DNA of 64,000 nucleotides from Cheilinus undulatus (Eukaryota > Chordata > Actinopteri > Labriformes > Labridae), in the NCBI RefSeq assembly GCF_018320785.1, contig NC_054869.1:35938289-36002288 (forward strand), in the 5' to 3' direction. The position numbers were made by a program, and so were the translations under genes. Positions 48,601 through 57,779 of the stretch are shown in pieces. How positions within the stretch are numbered: position 1 is the first letter of the stretch; every line of letters begins with the position of its first letter. The notes below the pieces were generated by a model. That model was not told the DNA's origin. It saw only the letters and a program-made list of their open reading frames with translations, and did no database searches.

Positions 48601-50740
48601 TTCTCACCCGAGCACACACGTAGGAGCACACAAACTTTTCCTTACACATGTAGCTCACTCTCAGACATCCACATCTAGTGGCATGAATTGGTTCATTTAA
48701 TTCTGATGATGTTTAGTGGGTGAAATAGCGCTCCGAACGGTCTGAGTCCATGGAAGGAAAACCATGTCTGCGTTGCCGAAGGGGTTAAAATAATGTGCTG
48801 GTGCGATCTGCTGGTTCACTGTGGAATAGTGAAATTTAGATTCCTGATGATCAAGTGACTGCAAAAAACAAGTTGCTGTAAGTTGTTTTGGTGCCACAGA
48901 CACACATTCAAAAAAATGTGTTTTTAATGGAAGTCTATGTGTCCGATTTCGGACAAACGAGGATGGATGGAGCTATTTCGCGTCAATCGAGTTCTACGGG
49001 CGACACGTTTTTTTGTTTGTTTTTTTAATATGAAGAAAAATAATAACTTTGACCAAATTTGATGCCTCAGTCTATAAAAATGTGACTATCAACTCAAAAA
49101 AATGATGATAAAAATTATGAATGGCCCCAAAACTGTCATAGTAGGATCCAAGGATTTTAAACCAAGATAACACATTCACTGGATAATTTTGGAAATAGTT
49201 TTTTGGTAAGAGCTACTGTGTGTAGAACTGTTCCATTTTGATGTTAAAGAAAAAATGTGAAAGGTATACCACAAAAGATAAATGCATAAAAATTAAAATG
49301 AAAACAGTCTATCAGAAAAAAGATGTTGTTTTTTACAGAAACATGTCACCTTTCATGCGGGTCCTGGAGGGACTGAGTTTTTCTTACCAGTAAAAGTAGC
49401 CAGAGTTCAGGGGAAAACAGGCTGGAAAACGCTGATTAAGATTCCCAATAACAAAAAGAATTCTTTGATTGATTATTCAAAACATTTGCTTCATTTGGAA
49501 TGATGTTTTTAATTAATTTTTTTAATGTGTAAGTTATTTGATGTATTTTTTTTTCATTGTTGGTATCTTTGTTTAAATTAATAGGTAGAGGATCAGCATG
49601 TCTACAGAGACTATCGAGACCACAGGACCCATGGCCTTCTTTGCTGTTATGTTTGCTTGCTTTCTTTTAGAAAAATAAAACATAAGAAGAACAAAACAAT
49701 TTCATGTTTAATGTACCATCAGTGTTTTTTTAGTTATGTTTGATTAAAATTCTTTTCTCATCTTTTGGGGAAAAATGTTTGTTACATCCAGTATTGAGAA
49801 AGTCGTGTTTTTTTCTTTCTTTTTTTGTGAATGCTGTTTAACCCTTATAACAAAATACATTCATTAAGCAAATTAGAAAGAGAAGAAGTAAACTATCTAC
49901 AGGAATTACTGTAATGTAGTAATTCTTTTTGAATATCAAAGAAGACATAAGGGAACTTACTATCTGCCCTCTACTGCGTCAATGTCAATGGTGTTGATGC
50001 CATTTCCATGGATTCTGTCCACATCTCTGTCAGGATTCAGCTGCAGGTTGAGGACCCTTTATAACACATTTGACATTTTTTTCTTTTATTTAAATACTAA
50101 ATACAATACAAAGATAAATTAGAAAAGAATATGACAACGGCCTCATAAGATGCATAATTAAACTGTGTGGGACATATCAGTTAGCAGATCCATAGGCAAT
50201 AAACTGTAGGGAAATTACAGTATTTGTATAAATACACAGGTGACTTGTCTTGATTTACCAACTTTAAAGGGAACAAGCAATCACTCTCCTAATGAGAATC
50301 CATATTTAGATACATGTGTATCGGTTTAACAAGTGACCACATAAACTGGTGACTTTCAGCTGAATCAACACATGTAGGAAATCTTTATAAAAAATGGAGG
50401 ACTCTATGCTGAGTTTCCCACAAAGTATATATTTTGTATATTATATAAGGAAAAGAACAGAAAACGAAAAAAATTGAAATTGTAGAGAACTACTAGAGTA
50501 CAATAATTGGTGTAATTACAACGACAGACGCTTTCGACTAAAAGCCACACGTTAACACGGTCCCTTTTTAAATCGATACACCGGCAGAGTGCTATGTGTT
50601 AATTGGTAGATTGATTGCATCCTATTATTAATTGCTTGTTAACATATGTGTTTCCTTTCTCACCTTCTTGTAGACTCTGTTCGTCTCAGTCGCAGAGGGT
50701 CATCCAGTCCAGCCTGTCTGGCCGTCAAAAATCCCAGCAT
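27594..50740 (-). CDS. ercc8: ERCC8/CSA, WD40 DNA-repair E3 ligase receptor, complete (12 coding exons)
   Basis: CSA is the WD40 substrate receptor that binds DDB1 in the CUL4-RBX1 ubiquitin ligase and acts with CSB and UVSSA in transcription-coupled nucleotide-excision repair. Coding exons (minus strand): 50740-50664, 50056-49961, 46688-46587, 46118-45995, 42993-42912, 41978-41910, 41822-41756, 39837-39734, 38821-38697, 31508-31311, 29161-29066, 27659-27594. All introns are GT-AG and the frame is continuous over 401 codons (human ERCC8 is 396 residues). Signatures in order: N-terminal [20 protein letters not shown] (DDB1-binding helix region), VERIHG-like [127 protein letters not shown] and an acidic tail with [13 protein letters not shown]. 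No frameshift or stop was seen. The gene lies head-to-head with ndufaf2, as in mammals. Confidence 0.97.
27660..31310 (-). other. ercc8: ercc8 introns 10 and 11
   Basis: 27660-29065 and 29162-31310 without recognised elements, except a segment at about 30540-30680 that shares phrases with 60450-60600 (ACGTTCTGTCTGTCACAT, CAATCAGAGCAACAAA), a diverged dispersed repeat. Confidence 0.5.
29066..29161 (-). CDS. ercc8: ercc8 coding exon 11
   Basis: 96 nt encoding [20 protein letters not shown] then [12 protein letters not shown]. The donor is AAG|GTACAA at 29066/29065, chosen because TNK joined to the next exon parallels the mammalian TTTK-SQLNPAF junction. Without splicing the frame runs seven more codons to a TGA. 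Confidence 0.9.
31311..31508 (-). CDS. ercc8: ercc8 coding exon 10
   Basis: 198 nt, phase 0 at both ends, starting [20 protein letters not shown] and continuing through [15 protein letters not shown] to [15 protein letters not shown]. Donor GTGAGG. The reading frame continues open beyond the donor, so the exon end was set from the splice site and the conserved next exon. Confidence 0.95.
32433..32464. repeat. 12-bp perfect inverted repeat
   Basis: CCACCTTAAGAG and its reverse complement separated by 8 bases, about 25-30 bp before the Tc1 end. No role can be assigned. Confidence 0.5.
32490..34810 (-). mobile_element. Tc1-like element, minus strand, nearly full length but interrupted
   Basis: Both ends are present: CCTATAAAAAGTATTCAACC...at the left and the matching GGTTGAATAATTTTAATAGGCACTG-like right end. 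On the minus strand 33264-32693 carries transposase: [29 protein letters not shown] and [15 protein letters not shown], i.e. the three acidic positions of the DDE-type core. Frame breaks and a foreign block at 33340-34134 make it inactive. The three family copies in this window are all inactive. Confidence 0.85.
33340..34134. mobile_element. 795-bp insertion inside the Tc1 element
   Basis: The Tc1 text CTCTCCCATA / AAGCTTTG is contiguous in the copy at 25.2 kb and split here. The insert begins GGGATGGGGATTG and is rich in TATCGATA-type phrases near its left edge. TA may be duplicated at the two edges. No coding motif or clear terminal repeat was found, so the class is open. Confidence 0.55.
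36950..37492 (+). mobile_element. third Tc1-like family remnant
   Basis: The plus strand reads [20 protein letters not shown], then [13 protein letters not shown] and, after a frame break, KLTEEKVW and [13 protein letters not shown], the N-terminal domain of a Tc1 transposase type distinct from the other two. The right end GAGATGTGCCTGTATA looks like a terminal repeat. A 42-bp phrase (TATTTCACTTTGTATGAGAT) is duplicated near 37280 and 37380. Confidence 0.7.
37921..37932. repeat. poly(G) run
   Basis: Twelve consecutive G on the plus strand; length is prone to sequencing error. Confidence 0.9.
38697..38821 (-). CDS. ercc8: ercc8 coding exon 9
   Basis: 125 nt encoding [20 protein letters not shown] then [20 protein letters not shown] and TL, a full WD40 blade. 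Donor GTAAAG; returns to phase 0. Confidence 0.95.
39734..39837 (-). CDS. ercc8: ercc8 coding exon 8
   Basis: 104 nt encoding [20 protein letters not shown] then [15 protein letters not shown]. It contains the WD dipeptide and the conserved loop LDQHNG. Donor GTACTG. Confidence 0.95.
40490..40645 (-). mobile_element. tRNA-derived SINE, 5'-truncated
   Basis: On the minus strand a B-box-like GGATTTGGGTCC is followed by the SINE body (CATGTCTTTCCCC, CCGTTTCTGACTATATCCGC) and TAAATAAATAAA. The A-box half is missing or degraded. Same family as 1150 and 43175. Confidence 0.65.
41756..41822 (-). CDS. ercc8: ercc8 coding exon 7
   Basis: 67 nt encoding [20 protein letters not shown] then SA, the H-to-WSP part of a WD40 blade. 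Donor GTAGGC. Confidence 0.94.
41910..41978 (-). CDS. ercc8: ercc8 coding exon 6
   Basis: 69 nt encoding [20 protein letters not shown] then VLQ, matching [16 protein letters not shown] of mammals. Donor GTTAGT. Only an 87-nt intron separates it from exon 7. Confidence 0.95.
42912..42993 (-). CDS. ercc8: ercc8 coding exon 5
   Basis: 82 nt encoding [20 protein letters not shown] then RKHSLIA, matching the conserved VYSHHMSP segment of CSA. Donor GTGTGT; phase 1. Confidence 0.94.
43175..43365 (-). mobile_element. tRNA-derived SINE with intact pol III boxes
   Basis: On the minus strand it starts TAGGGGAGCAGG and has A box TGGCCTAGTGG and B box GGTTCGAATCT in canonical form, then the family body and a poly(A)-like tail (T run at 43178). 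Best preserved tRNA-like head in the window together with 53.7 kb. Confidence 0.85.
43760..44160 (-). mobile_element. Tc1-like transposase C-terminal remnant
   Basis: On the minus strand a reading of VIDWPA, then [17 protein letters not shown] and [17 protein letters not shown] resembles the C-terminal DW-P-SPDLN-IE-VW block of Tc1 transposases. Stops interrupt it and no terminal repeats were found. Confidence 0.6.
45995..46118 (-). CDS. ercc8: ercc8 coding exon 4
   Basis: 124 nt encoding a WD40 blade with [16 protein letters not shown] and [17 protein letters not shown]. The start of this exon (SNRHVHK) matches the vertebrate DHPDVHR region only partly. Donor GTAAAT; ends in phase 0. Confidence 0.94.
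46539..46552 (-). promoter_or_regulatory. CTCF core-motif match in ercc8 intron 3
   Basis: The plus-strand CTGCCCTCTACTGG is the reverse complement of CCAGTAGAGGGCAG, a full match to CCASYAGRKGGCRS. It sits 35 bp outside coding exon 3 of ercc8 and points leftward. Confidence 0.5.
46587..46688 (-). CDS. ercc8: ercc8 coding exon 3
   Basis: 102 nt encoding [20 protein letters not shown] then [15 protein letters not shown]. Phase 2 at both ends; donor GTTAGT. Confidence 0.95.
47529..48125. repeat. two diverged tandem copies of a ~250-bp unit
   Basis: Both copies read TCCATCTGTCCTTGTTTGTC, CAGAAAACGGACAT.CAGAAAG, ACTTTCACTGCTTCA and GCCAGTTATTGTACAC in the same order, about 350 bp apart. The second has extra AAAT and TAA microsatellite units. 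Between them is a related AT-rich linker. Confidence 0.7.
48935..48990. repeat. inverted relative of the 47.5-48.1 kb unit
   Basis: Read in reverse it begins AGCTCCATCCATCCTCGTTT, then GTCCGAAATCGGACAC, the same opening as the two units with a short palindrome GTCCGAAATCGGAC. It may mark the opposite end of one larger element. Confidence 0.4.
49961..50056 (-). CDS. ercc8: ercc8 coding exon 2
   Basis: 96 nt encoding [20 protein letters not shown] then [11 protein letters not shown]. It corresponds to the end of the N-terminal helix and the start of the first propeller blade. Donor GTAAGT. Confidence 0.95.
50057..50663 (-). other. ercc8: ercc8 intron 1
   Basis: 607 bp, GTGAGA...AG on the minus strand; no element recognised. 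Confidence 0.85.
50664..50740 (-). CDS. ercc8: ercc8 coding exon 1
   Basis: ATG at 50740-50738 with A at -3. It encodes [20 protein letters not shown] and TEST plus a split Arg codon, nearly identical to the vertebrate CSA N-terminus. Donor GTGAGA; ends in phase 2. Confidence 0.96.
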
Positions 50741-51214
50741 TGTTTCGATATGAAGAGATTTTTTTCCTAATTTAAGAGTAAAACGAGTACTTACTCTATG
50801 CTACAATTAGCTAGCCTAGCTAAGATGCTAGCATGTTATCTAAACTGGTATACGTTTTTTTACGTAAACTAAAGATTTATGGGTACAAAAAGGCACAGTT
50901 GTGTACATAATTATCGCAGTATCAAAACGTGATATTCTAAAGTAACTCATGTGCTATCCTTTATTGGCTGCCGTTTATTTTACCACAATTTCCATTAGCT
51001 TCGTAGCAGTTTCATACAAAAAGCAGCCATGATGGAACGGAACCTCAATCGTATGTCGAATGCTGTGATTGGTTGAACAAGCTTAATCGTCCAATCACAA
51101 AGCAGTTTATTCACTCAGGAGAATAGTTGCATAAACAACCCAGAGAAAGGACAAGCAAGCTAGCAAGGGACACTACATTTATCCCAAAACCTTCAGGTTT
51201 TCCCTGAAGACACA
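50741..51214. promoter_or_regulatory. bidirectional promoter between ercc8 and ndufaf2
   Basis: The two start codons are 474 bp apart and point away from each other. The interval has a pair of oppositely oriented CCAAT boxes, GTGATTGG (51065-51072) and CCAATCAC (51091-51098), which form an 8-bp perfect inverted repeat. No TATA box at a convincing position was seen. Head-to-head arrangement of these two genes is also known in mammals; shared control is inferred. Confidence 0.7.
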
Positions 51215-51329
51215 ATGAGTAGGATTTTTGGAGCTTTACGGCGCACGTTTGGAATAGTTCGGGATTACGTCGGTACAGATCATCTGGGGAATAAGTATTA
51301 CATTATCCCAGAACAGAAGACATGGACAG
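51215..51329 (+). CDS. ndufaf2: ndufaf2 first coding exon (rest of gene not found in window)
   Basis: NDUFAF2 (mimitin, B17.2L) is a mitochondrial assembly factor for respiratory complex I. The exon encodes MSRIFGALRRTFGIVRDYVG then TDHLGNKYYIIPEQKTWTG. The VGTDHLGNKYY block (residues 19-29) and the P-Q-K-W-G pattern are the family signature. ATG has A at -3. The donor is CAG|GTAAGT at 51329/51330, phase 1, and the frame is open to 51406 if unspliced. The expected next exon (an IREKR-like segment and a tryptophan-rich EWEAW motif) was not seen up to 64000, so intron 1 is probably longer than 12.6 kb, as it is very large in human. Confidence 0.9.
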
Positions 51330-51646
51330 GTAAGTTAATCCTTGTTGTGCAATTTCAACCATTGGTTTTATTTCAAATCTTCAAGTCTTCAAAACAACTG
51401 AGATAGTTTTAAAATTGCTTTTGAACTGGGTTAAAGCCCTTTTTCTGTCCCTGACACTCCTTTGTTTGTATGCTATCTGTTTTCAACATGGCAGTTACCT
51501 TTTCTCTCCCCTAGTGAAAGAAAATACACAATTTCTATTCAATTTGAAGTATTATCTCTAATCCCAGTTATAACTAAAGTTTATATCTAGCAGATCTCTC
51601 CCCAAATTTATTGCTGTGTGTGACTCCTTGTGGTTTGAAAATATCT

Positions 51647-51660
51647 CCACTAGATGGCGC
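51647..51660 (+). promoter_or_regulatory. CTCF core-motif match in ndufaf2 intron 1
   Basis: CCACTAGATGGCGC fits the 14-base CTCF core consensus CCASYAGRKGGCRS at every position. It lies about 430 bp downstream of ndufaf2 exon 1. Binding is inferred from the motif only. Confidence 0.5.
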
Positions 51661-53469
51661 GACAACCTTTAATAGCAACATCCCCGCTTAGTGTTTTTGA
51701 TGTGATGTGTGACTGTACAAGTGCAGCAGTTATATTTCTTCAATATTCTGGAGGGAGCTATGGCAGCTCCAGCAGTCCAAGAAGAGAAAAAAGTCATCCT
51801 CTGTCACAGATGAAATGTTTACTTGTCTGTGATAATGATTTAGAAGGAGGTCATATAACCCTACAGAGACATGGCAGTGCCACAGTGTGTAAAGCTTCAA
51901 GCCAAGCAGCATAAGTGTGTCAACAGGCTAATCCATGGTGGGACGCCAGTGATGTCCTTCACACTGTCTCTGACTGTTTAACAGCCAAGGGTGTGCTCCT
52001 AAGGATTCAATGCTGGAGCTTAATGAAAGTTTAGCTGCACTGATACTGCTAACTTGAAATGTCTAGAACAAGATTGTAATGACTTTGTCAGGCAAAGGAA
52101 GATGAGGTTTGGTGGCATAATGGCACCTTTGGTTCTCTAACACTTATTAGAGAAGATGTTTCATGGTAAGAAAAAGATATCAGAATACAACAAGTGTGTT
52201 TGTTGCCATTTGACTGTCAGCGAACAACAATTAAAACACACAGAGGTTATTTCCAGAGATGGGATGACTTGTTTTGACGATAAACACAATGCACACAGTG
52301 CCTATAAGTCTTGGATTTCCCTTTTATAACTCATCAGTGAAATCTAGATATTTCACAATACCAGATTTATCAACTTTGATCAATAGCATGCTAAAAAATA
52401 CTAAACTATATCAATACATTTTTTTCTGAAATACAGCAACAAAAGCAAAAATCCTAAACATCTCAGTTTAATTCTCAATGAATTTAATTTCTGAAGGGTT
52501 TGTGCATTTATGAAGAGGATATAGATATGTTTCAAGGTATGCATTTTAATTACAATGTATAATCCAGTTAAACTAACCCATGAATTTGAGTGGACCACTT
52601 CCTCCAGTTCTTTTACTGGTCACAGCTTTGGCTTAAAAATATCTCTTAAGAGATGTTTTTAAAGCTTCAGTTCTTTTCGATACAATCTATCATTGAAATA
52701 ATGTTGGTTGTAGTATTTTAAAACATGGGCTGTAGAAAAGGATCAAAGTAACAAACATTTACTCAACCTTAGCACAATCCCATTTCCCCTTTTCTAGATC
52801 ATCAAAAATCCTCACATGCAGAGTTCCTCACAGACTATAAGACATCTTTTGACATTTTTTATTGCTCTAAAATTGGTTAAAACCCACTGACAGATATAAA
52901 GGCTGACCAATAGCACTGATTTATAAAAACTGCCTGCTAAGGTAGCTACTTTAGATGTTCTTAATGGCACCCTCACTGCCATAATGCTCTTTAATCAATG
53001 TAAACAATGGTGAACTGATAGCATTGATATCATCTCATAGGAACAGTGCGGTTTAGCACTATTTTCATCTAGTAAATGAGGATAAAAGTTGTAAAAAACT
53101 GTAGGGTTATACTTGCATATAACCAAAGCAATGAGTGACGACTTTTAGCATGGGAATGTGGACCTTAATCTGCAAAGAGGATCGAAGGTTGTTAGTGCTA
53201 GCACTGCTAACATTAGCTACAGTCTGCAAACTAACTTGACTTTAGAGAAGTCGACTAAATGCAATTAGACTTTGCCAAGGAAATTAGTAATCACAAAGGA
53301 ACAACACTGGTTTGATATAGAGATGGGAGATCAAGTTGAATGTAGGCTGTTTGGTTGAATAAGCATACTACAGGGAAAGCGAAAAAAGGAGTTCCCTCCA
53401 TAAAATAAACTTCTCAGGGTATATGACAAAAAAGACTTACTGGAAAACGAGAAGTCAGCACCTGTTTGA

Positions 53470-53530
53470 ACGCTGAAGAAGACCATGAATCGAAATGCAT
53501 CAGTTGTGCCTTGTTTTAATAAAACAGCTT
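53470..53530. repeat. short dispersed-repeat tail
   Basis: GCTGAAGAAGACCATGAATC followed by GAAATGCATC and TTTTAATAAAACAGC resembles the GATGAAGACCAGTTTGGTCG phrase in the 25.5-kb insertion and similar retroposon tails in fish. Very short; low confidence. Confidence 0.3.
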
Positions 53531-53715
53531 AAAAGGACATTTTTTTAGACTAAATTAGCATATTACCACTCCAGTAGAGCAATGCATAACCAGTACAACA
53601 AAAGGACATTAACCTGTAAGAAGGACTGGAGGATGGTGGTGCTAGCACTGCTAATGTTATCCCTTCTCTGAAAACCAGTTTGACTTTGTTTCCCTGTAAC
53701 ACATACAAAAAATTA

Positions 53716-53896
53716 AATTTTTTTTTATTTTTGGGCATTTTTGTGCCTTTATTTGACAGAGGAGGAAAGTGGACAGAGTCAGAAACAGGGACGAGAGCGG
53801 GTGAGAGACATGCAGCAAAGGGCCTCAGGCCGGACCCGAACCCGGGTTGTCTGCGCACATGGGGCGGGCCTCAACCACTCAGCCACCTGCGCCCCT
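53716..53896 (-). mobile_element. tRNA-derived SINE with target duplication
   Basis: On the minus strand: A box TGGCTGAGTGG, B box GGTTCGGGTCC, family body, poly(A) tail (T run at 53718-53726). Flanked by 14-bp repeats with one mismatch, CATACAAAAAATTA (53702-53715) and CATACACAAAATTA (53897-53910). A clean, fairly recent insertion in ndufaf2 intron 1. Confidence 0.9.
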
Positions 53897-54444
53897 CATA
53901 CACAAAATTATAACGATGGAGCCACTTTCATACAACTCACCTTTACAATATTTAAGTTAGTAAATGCAGTCCAATTTAGGTAAAGATGTGCTTAGTTACT
54001 GAAAAGGCTTCAATGGCTAGTTAACTGCTGACAAGGCAAATAGCCAATCATTTCAAAGATTTTAAGGAGGCCAATCAGATTTTAGGGTAGCCCTGTTTTG
54101 CCCTGTCTTCACTTGGTCAGAATGAGCATTGCGCTCCATGTACCATATGTCCATATGTCCATATGTCTTGTTTACAGAATAAGCACAGTAGCACCGCCTA
54201 GTGCTGAAGCTAAAATATATACTCATCCAAGTAAACCCATACCGTCTTTACAAACTATAATTTTTCTGTTTTTTTTTAAATGACAGGCAAGTATAGTTTT
54301 GTGTTACCTGCCCAGACAAACCCCCAAATTACACACTATACTCATCCATCAAGAAAACAGATGAAATTTAACACTATAGTCAAGTACAAGCTTTGTGATC
54401 TAATGTGGGCCATTTTTCATTTATGTTTGAGAATTTTCTGCTGG

Positions 54445-54510
54445 CCAAATGAATAGGGGTTAGGGGCCACATGTGGCCCCCCGGGCATAGTTTGGACACC
54501 TCTGTCTTAA
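54445..54510. mobile_element. solo hAT-like terminal end
   Basis: In reverse it reads CAGAGGTGTCCAAACTATGC, then CCGGGGGGCCACATGTGGCC, the classic hAT/Charlie-like end with a GGCCACATGTGGCC palindrome. No matching opposite end was found nearby. Confidence 0.5.
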
Positions 54511-55099
54511 ATTGTGCTGAATAACGCCATTTTCTGACTGCTTTTGTAACTTTGGACAGGCTGAATAGTCTGTATTCATATCTGGAACAGTCCTAATCCT
54601 GAATACTGTGTTTATACTGTTCCATTTATGGTTGTTTGTGTTTGTCTCCCTCTGTTGGTTCAGTAATATACTACTTACATATGTCCTCTTTGTAACACAG
54701 GTCGTATAGCTATCATAGAGTGCATGCATTCAGTGGTGCTTTCCTCAGAGGAAAACTCCAGGCTGTTTGGTGTTTTGCTGCAGAGGGACCACACTGCTTT
54801 CTCTCTGACTGAACTTGACTTTGTGCTTCACCTTTTCTCAGCAGTTTGTGGGGAAACTTGCGCCCACCTCATATTTATAATTCATTACAAGGCTGCTCCT
54901 CCACCCCTGGCTGTCAGACTATTCAAATGAGACATCACAAGAAGCCCATTTTCTAGCACGCTACAGGCTACTGCAGTCACTGTCCAATCACAATGACTGA
55001 CACTATGGGAAGGCTAGTTGGCCTGTAGAAAAAAATGGGTCCAAACAAACACGCTCATAAACTCCCGACAGGCATGCAAACATTAGAACTCATACAACA

Positions 55100-57120
55100 A
55101 ACAGATAGAAATATATGCCACACATATTTCCCTCCTTTTTTTCTGCCACTCAGCCCGTCCAGCCTTGTGGAAATAAAGCAGATGCATTATTCAGTCCATA
55201 TGTCTTGCTAAAGCGGGCTCTTTTTGATCTTAAACTGATAGGCCAAGCGTGGGCTCAGGGCCTTAAGGCATGGACCGCAGGGCTTTCCACTGCGGCACAT
55301 GAGTAGTGGTTGAAGTAGGTGAGGAGTCTCTCTCTCTCTCTCTACTTTGCCTTCTTCTTGTATTCATTTGTCCATCCCTCGCGTTCACTCGATCCCTCTC
55401 TACCTTTATCCATGCTTAACTGCTCCCATTTTCTACCTCTCTCAGTCTGTTAACTGTAGAAAACTGGGGCGTAAGCAATTCCGCGTGTGCTCGTCTATTT
55501 ATGAGGACGTTAATGGTCGCTAAAACAGAGAAATAAAAGGAAGCAACTTTATTTTTTTCATGCGAAACTGTCCTGTCAGATCTCAACAACTGCCCAGATT
55601 TCTCCTTAGGTTGACCTCTTTACTTGCCTGCAGTTAGTCCTTCCTTCCCTTTCCCCCCTCCTCTTCATCACTGCCTCTTGATTTTCCTCCTTTGAAGCCA
55701 GGCCAGTGAAGATTTCTATTCACAACACTCGAGTGTAGTTCAGCAGTGCGGAGGGCTAGACCCAGCAGAGAGCTTTCTAACCCCCCCTCTCCTCAGATGT
55801 TTCTGCACATCAAAACGAAAAAAGGCCTGAGTCTGAAGTACACGCCTAGAGAGGGAGCGTCTCTGTCTCTGGCTTTAGAAAAGGTCCAGCTAAAGAGGCC
55901 CACTGTATGCTCCTGTCCCACAGAGAGAGCTCTGCTATAGGCTGTGGAGCTTCAGTGATTGTTGTCTATGGCTGGACTACAAGAGAAAGCCACTGGCAAT
56001 CTGGCCACTGGTCTTTAGAAGGTCTTTGCCTTGTACTCGCTCCATAGAATCTATATTCTCCTCTCTTTCTCTGTGCGTCTGTCCCCCAGGCCCAGGCTCT
56101 GCCTCACACTGCATGGGGCGCCGTGTCATGCTGCCCGGATGAAAGCAAGGCATTCTGCGGATGGGCTCATTCGTCTTCAGCAGCGGGCCTGCAGCTTTGA
56201 CGCCTGCCTTCCCTCCTTTTATTTAGGAAGAGAGGCACGCTGACATTATCGGCCGCTGCAGGCACATTTGAAAATAATTGCCTGTATGATTGCTATTTTT
56301 CTTACCTCTTTGAGGAGGTGTAGCCTTTGTCTTGGAATCAATGGCTGCTCAATACTGGACAGGGGAAAGGCAGTTTCCTTTCATGTCTCAGTGAAAAGGA
56401 TGTATTTTTAGTGCTATTCATTTTAGCAGCGTGTGCCATGCAGTTTTAATCTATTGGTCCTCTTTGCTGCGTGGAGAATGGAAGGGATTCAGAGGGTCTT
56501 CAGAGGTGCGCTACACTGTTGCAAAGAAAAGATGCATTGACTTGTCGTCCTATCACTATCCCTCTCTCTTTGTCTATTATTTATTTGATTCCCAGCTCTG
56601 TTCTATGAAGTGAAAAACTGAAAAGGCCTCAGTTCTGCTATTTCAGGATGGGCGACTCGGGGGACTCTAGGAGGAGGTGTGTGTGTCTTTTACGACTTTG
56701 TGCATATGTGATTGTGTTCATGTGTTTGTGCAGTTACACACTGTGTGTGTATGTGCACACATTTTTTATCTTCTTTGTTTTTTTTTAAATAAAAAACTGA
56801 GATTGTGTGTTTTCTCTCCACTTCATGCCCAAACACACTTAACACAACAACAGATGGCTGTGTGTCATCAGAGCGTTGATTCAAGCCGCATATTTCCATG
56901 GAAAGAGTCGCAGCGGAGAGAGACGAGGGTCCAAATGGCTGTTTATTCTGCCACAAGTCATCCCCAGGGTGTGATGAAGGAAGGTCTATCCTACAGTAGG
57001 ACACTAAGTCAGTGCTTTCCGTGGAAGCGCTCTGTCCAGAGCTGCTCCAGTAAATCATGTTAATTGATCAGCAGCTTTGCAATGCATGGGGTTTAAATGA
57101 AGGTTGTTTAATCATTATAG
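55100..57120. promoter_or_regulatory. repeat-poor block, candidate regulatory cluster in ndufaf2 intron
   Basis: About 2 kb with higher GC, almost no transposon signatures apart from a short (TC)n at 55328-55342, and scattered CpG. Stretches such as 56220-56300 (GACATTATCGGCCGCTGCAG, then AAAATAATTGCCTG) look constrained. Open frames (55746-55940, 56677-57063) show no domain. The regulatory reading is inference only. Confidence 0.25.
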
Positions 57121-57779
57121 GGAAACCAAGTGGGTTTAACTCATCTCACTGTGTACTGGTTGCCAAGTGTGTATTTATTTGTGCAAGGGGTGGAACATCA
57201 TGGAGTGGCTTAACTACTTCATTAAAAAGGCATTTGAAAAGATAGATGCTAAAAATGAGGAACAGGCACATTTATTTCTCATGGAGGAACATTAGAAATG
57301 GGCCCAGCTCCAACGTCAGTTCTTTATGTATTTGTGGGTCTATTAAACACTTCTCTATCTGAAGAAGGTGAGGCAAGGCGAGTTTAATTATAGGGCACCA
57401 GTCATGCATACTACAGAGCAACTCAAAGTGCTTTACATTGTAAAAACTGAGCATGAACAGCATTATTAAGAGAATATGGAATGTTCAAAACAAAATATAT
57501 TAAGAAATAAGCCTAACAGCTATTGATTTTTACTTTATCACCATTAAATGCAGACAATATCTGCTAAGGCCAAAGTCTTATTCTCTTATAAGGTCACTTT
57601 CGAACACACAAAATACTTGAAGGTCAATTTGTAAGTTGGGTAAGTTGCACTCTTGTTTCTGTAAGGCCTCGAGCCCCCCTAACCTGCTTTCATTGAACCA
57701 TAACTACAGTAGTTATAAGAGCCTTGAATTAATTTGTTCTTGCATTCATTGGTGAATGCATACTACATTCATGCTAAGG

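Larger units (their letters stand above)
46119..49960 (-). other. ercc8: ercc8 introns 2 and 3
   Basis: Intron 3 (46119-46586) holds a CTCF-core match. Intron 2 (46689-49960) contains two related ~250-bp units at 47529-47720 and 47878-48125, an inverted relative near 48935-48985, and AT-rich low-complexity runs. Confidence 0.65.
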
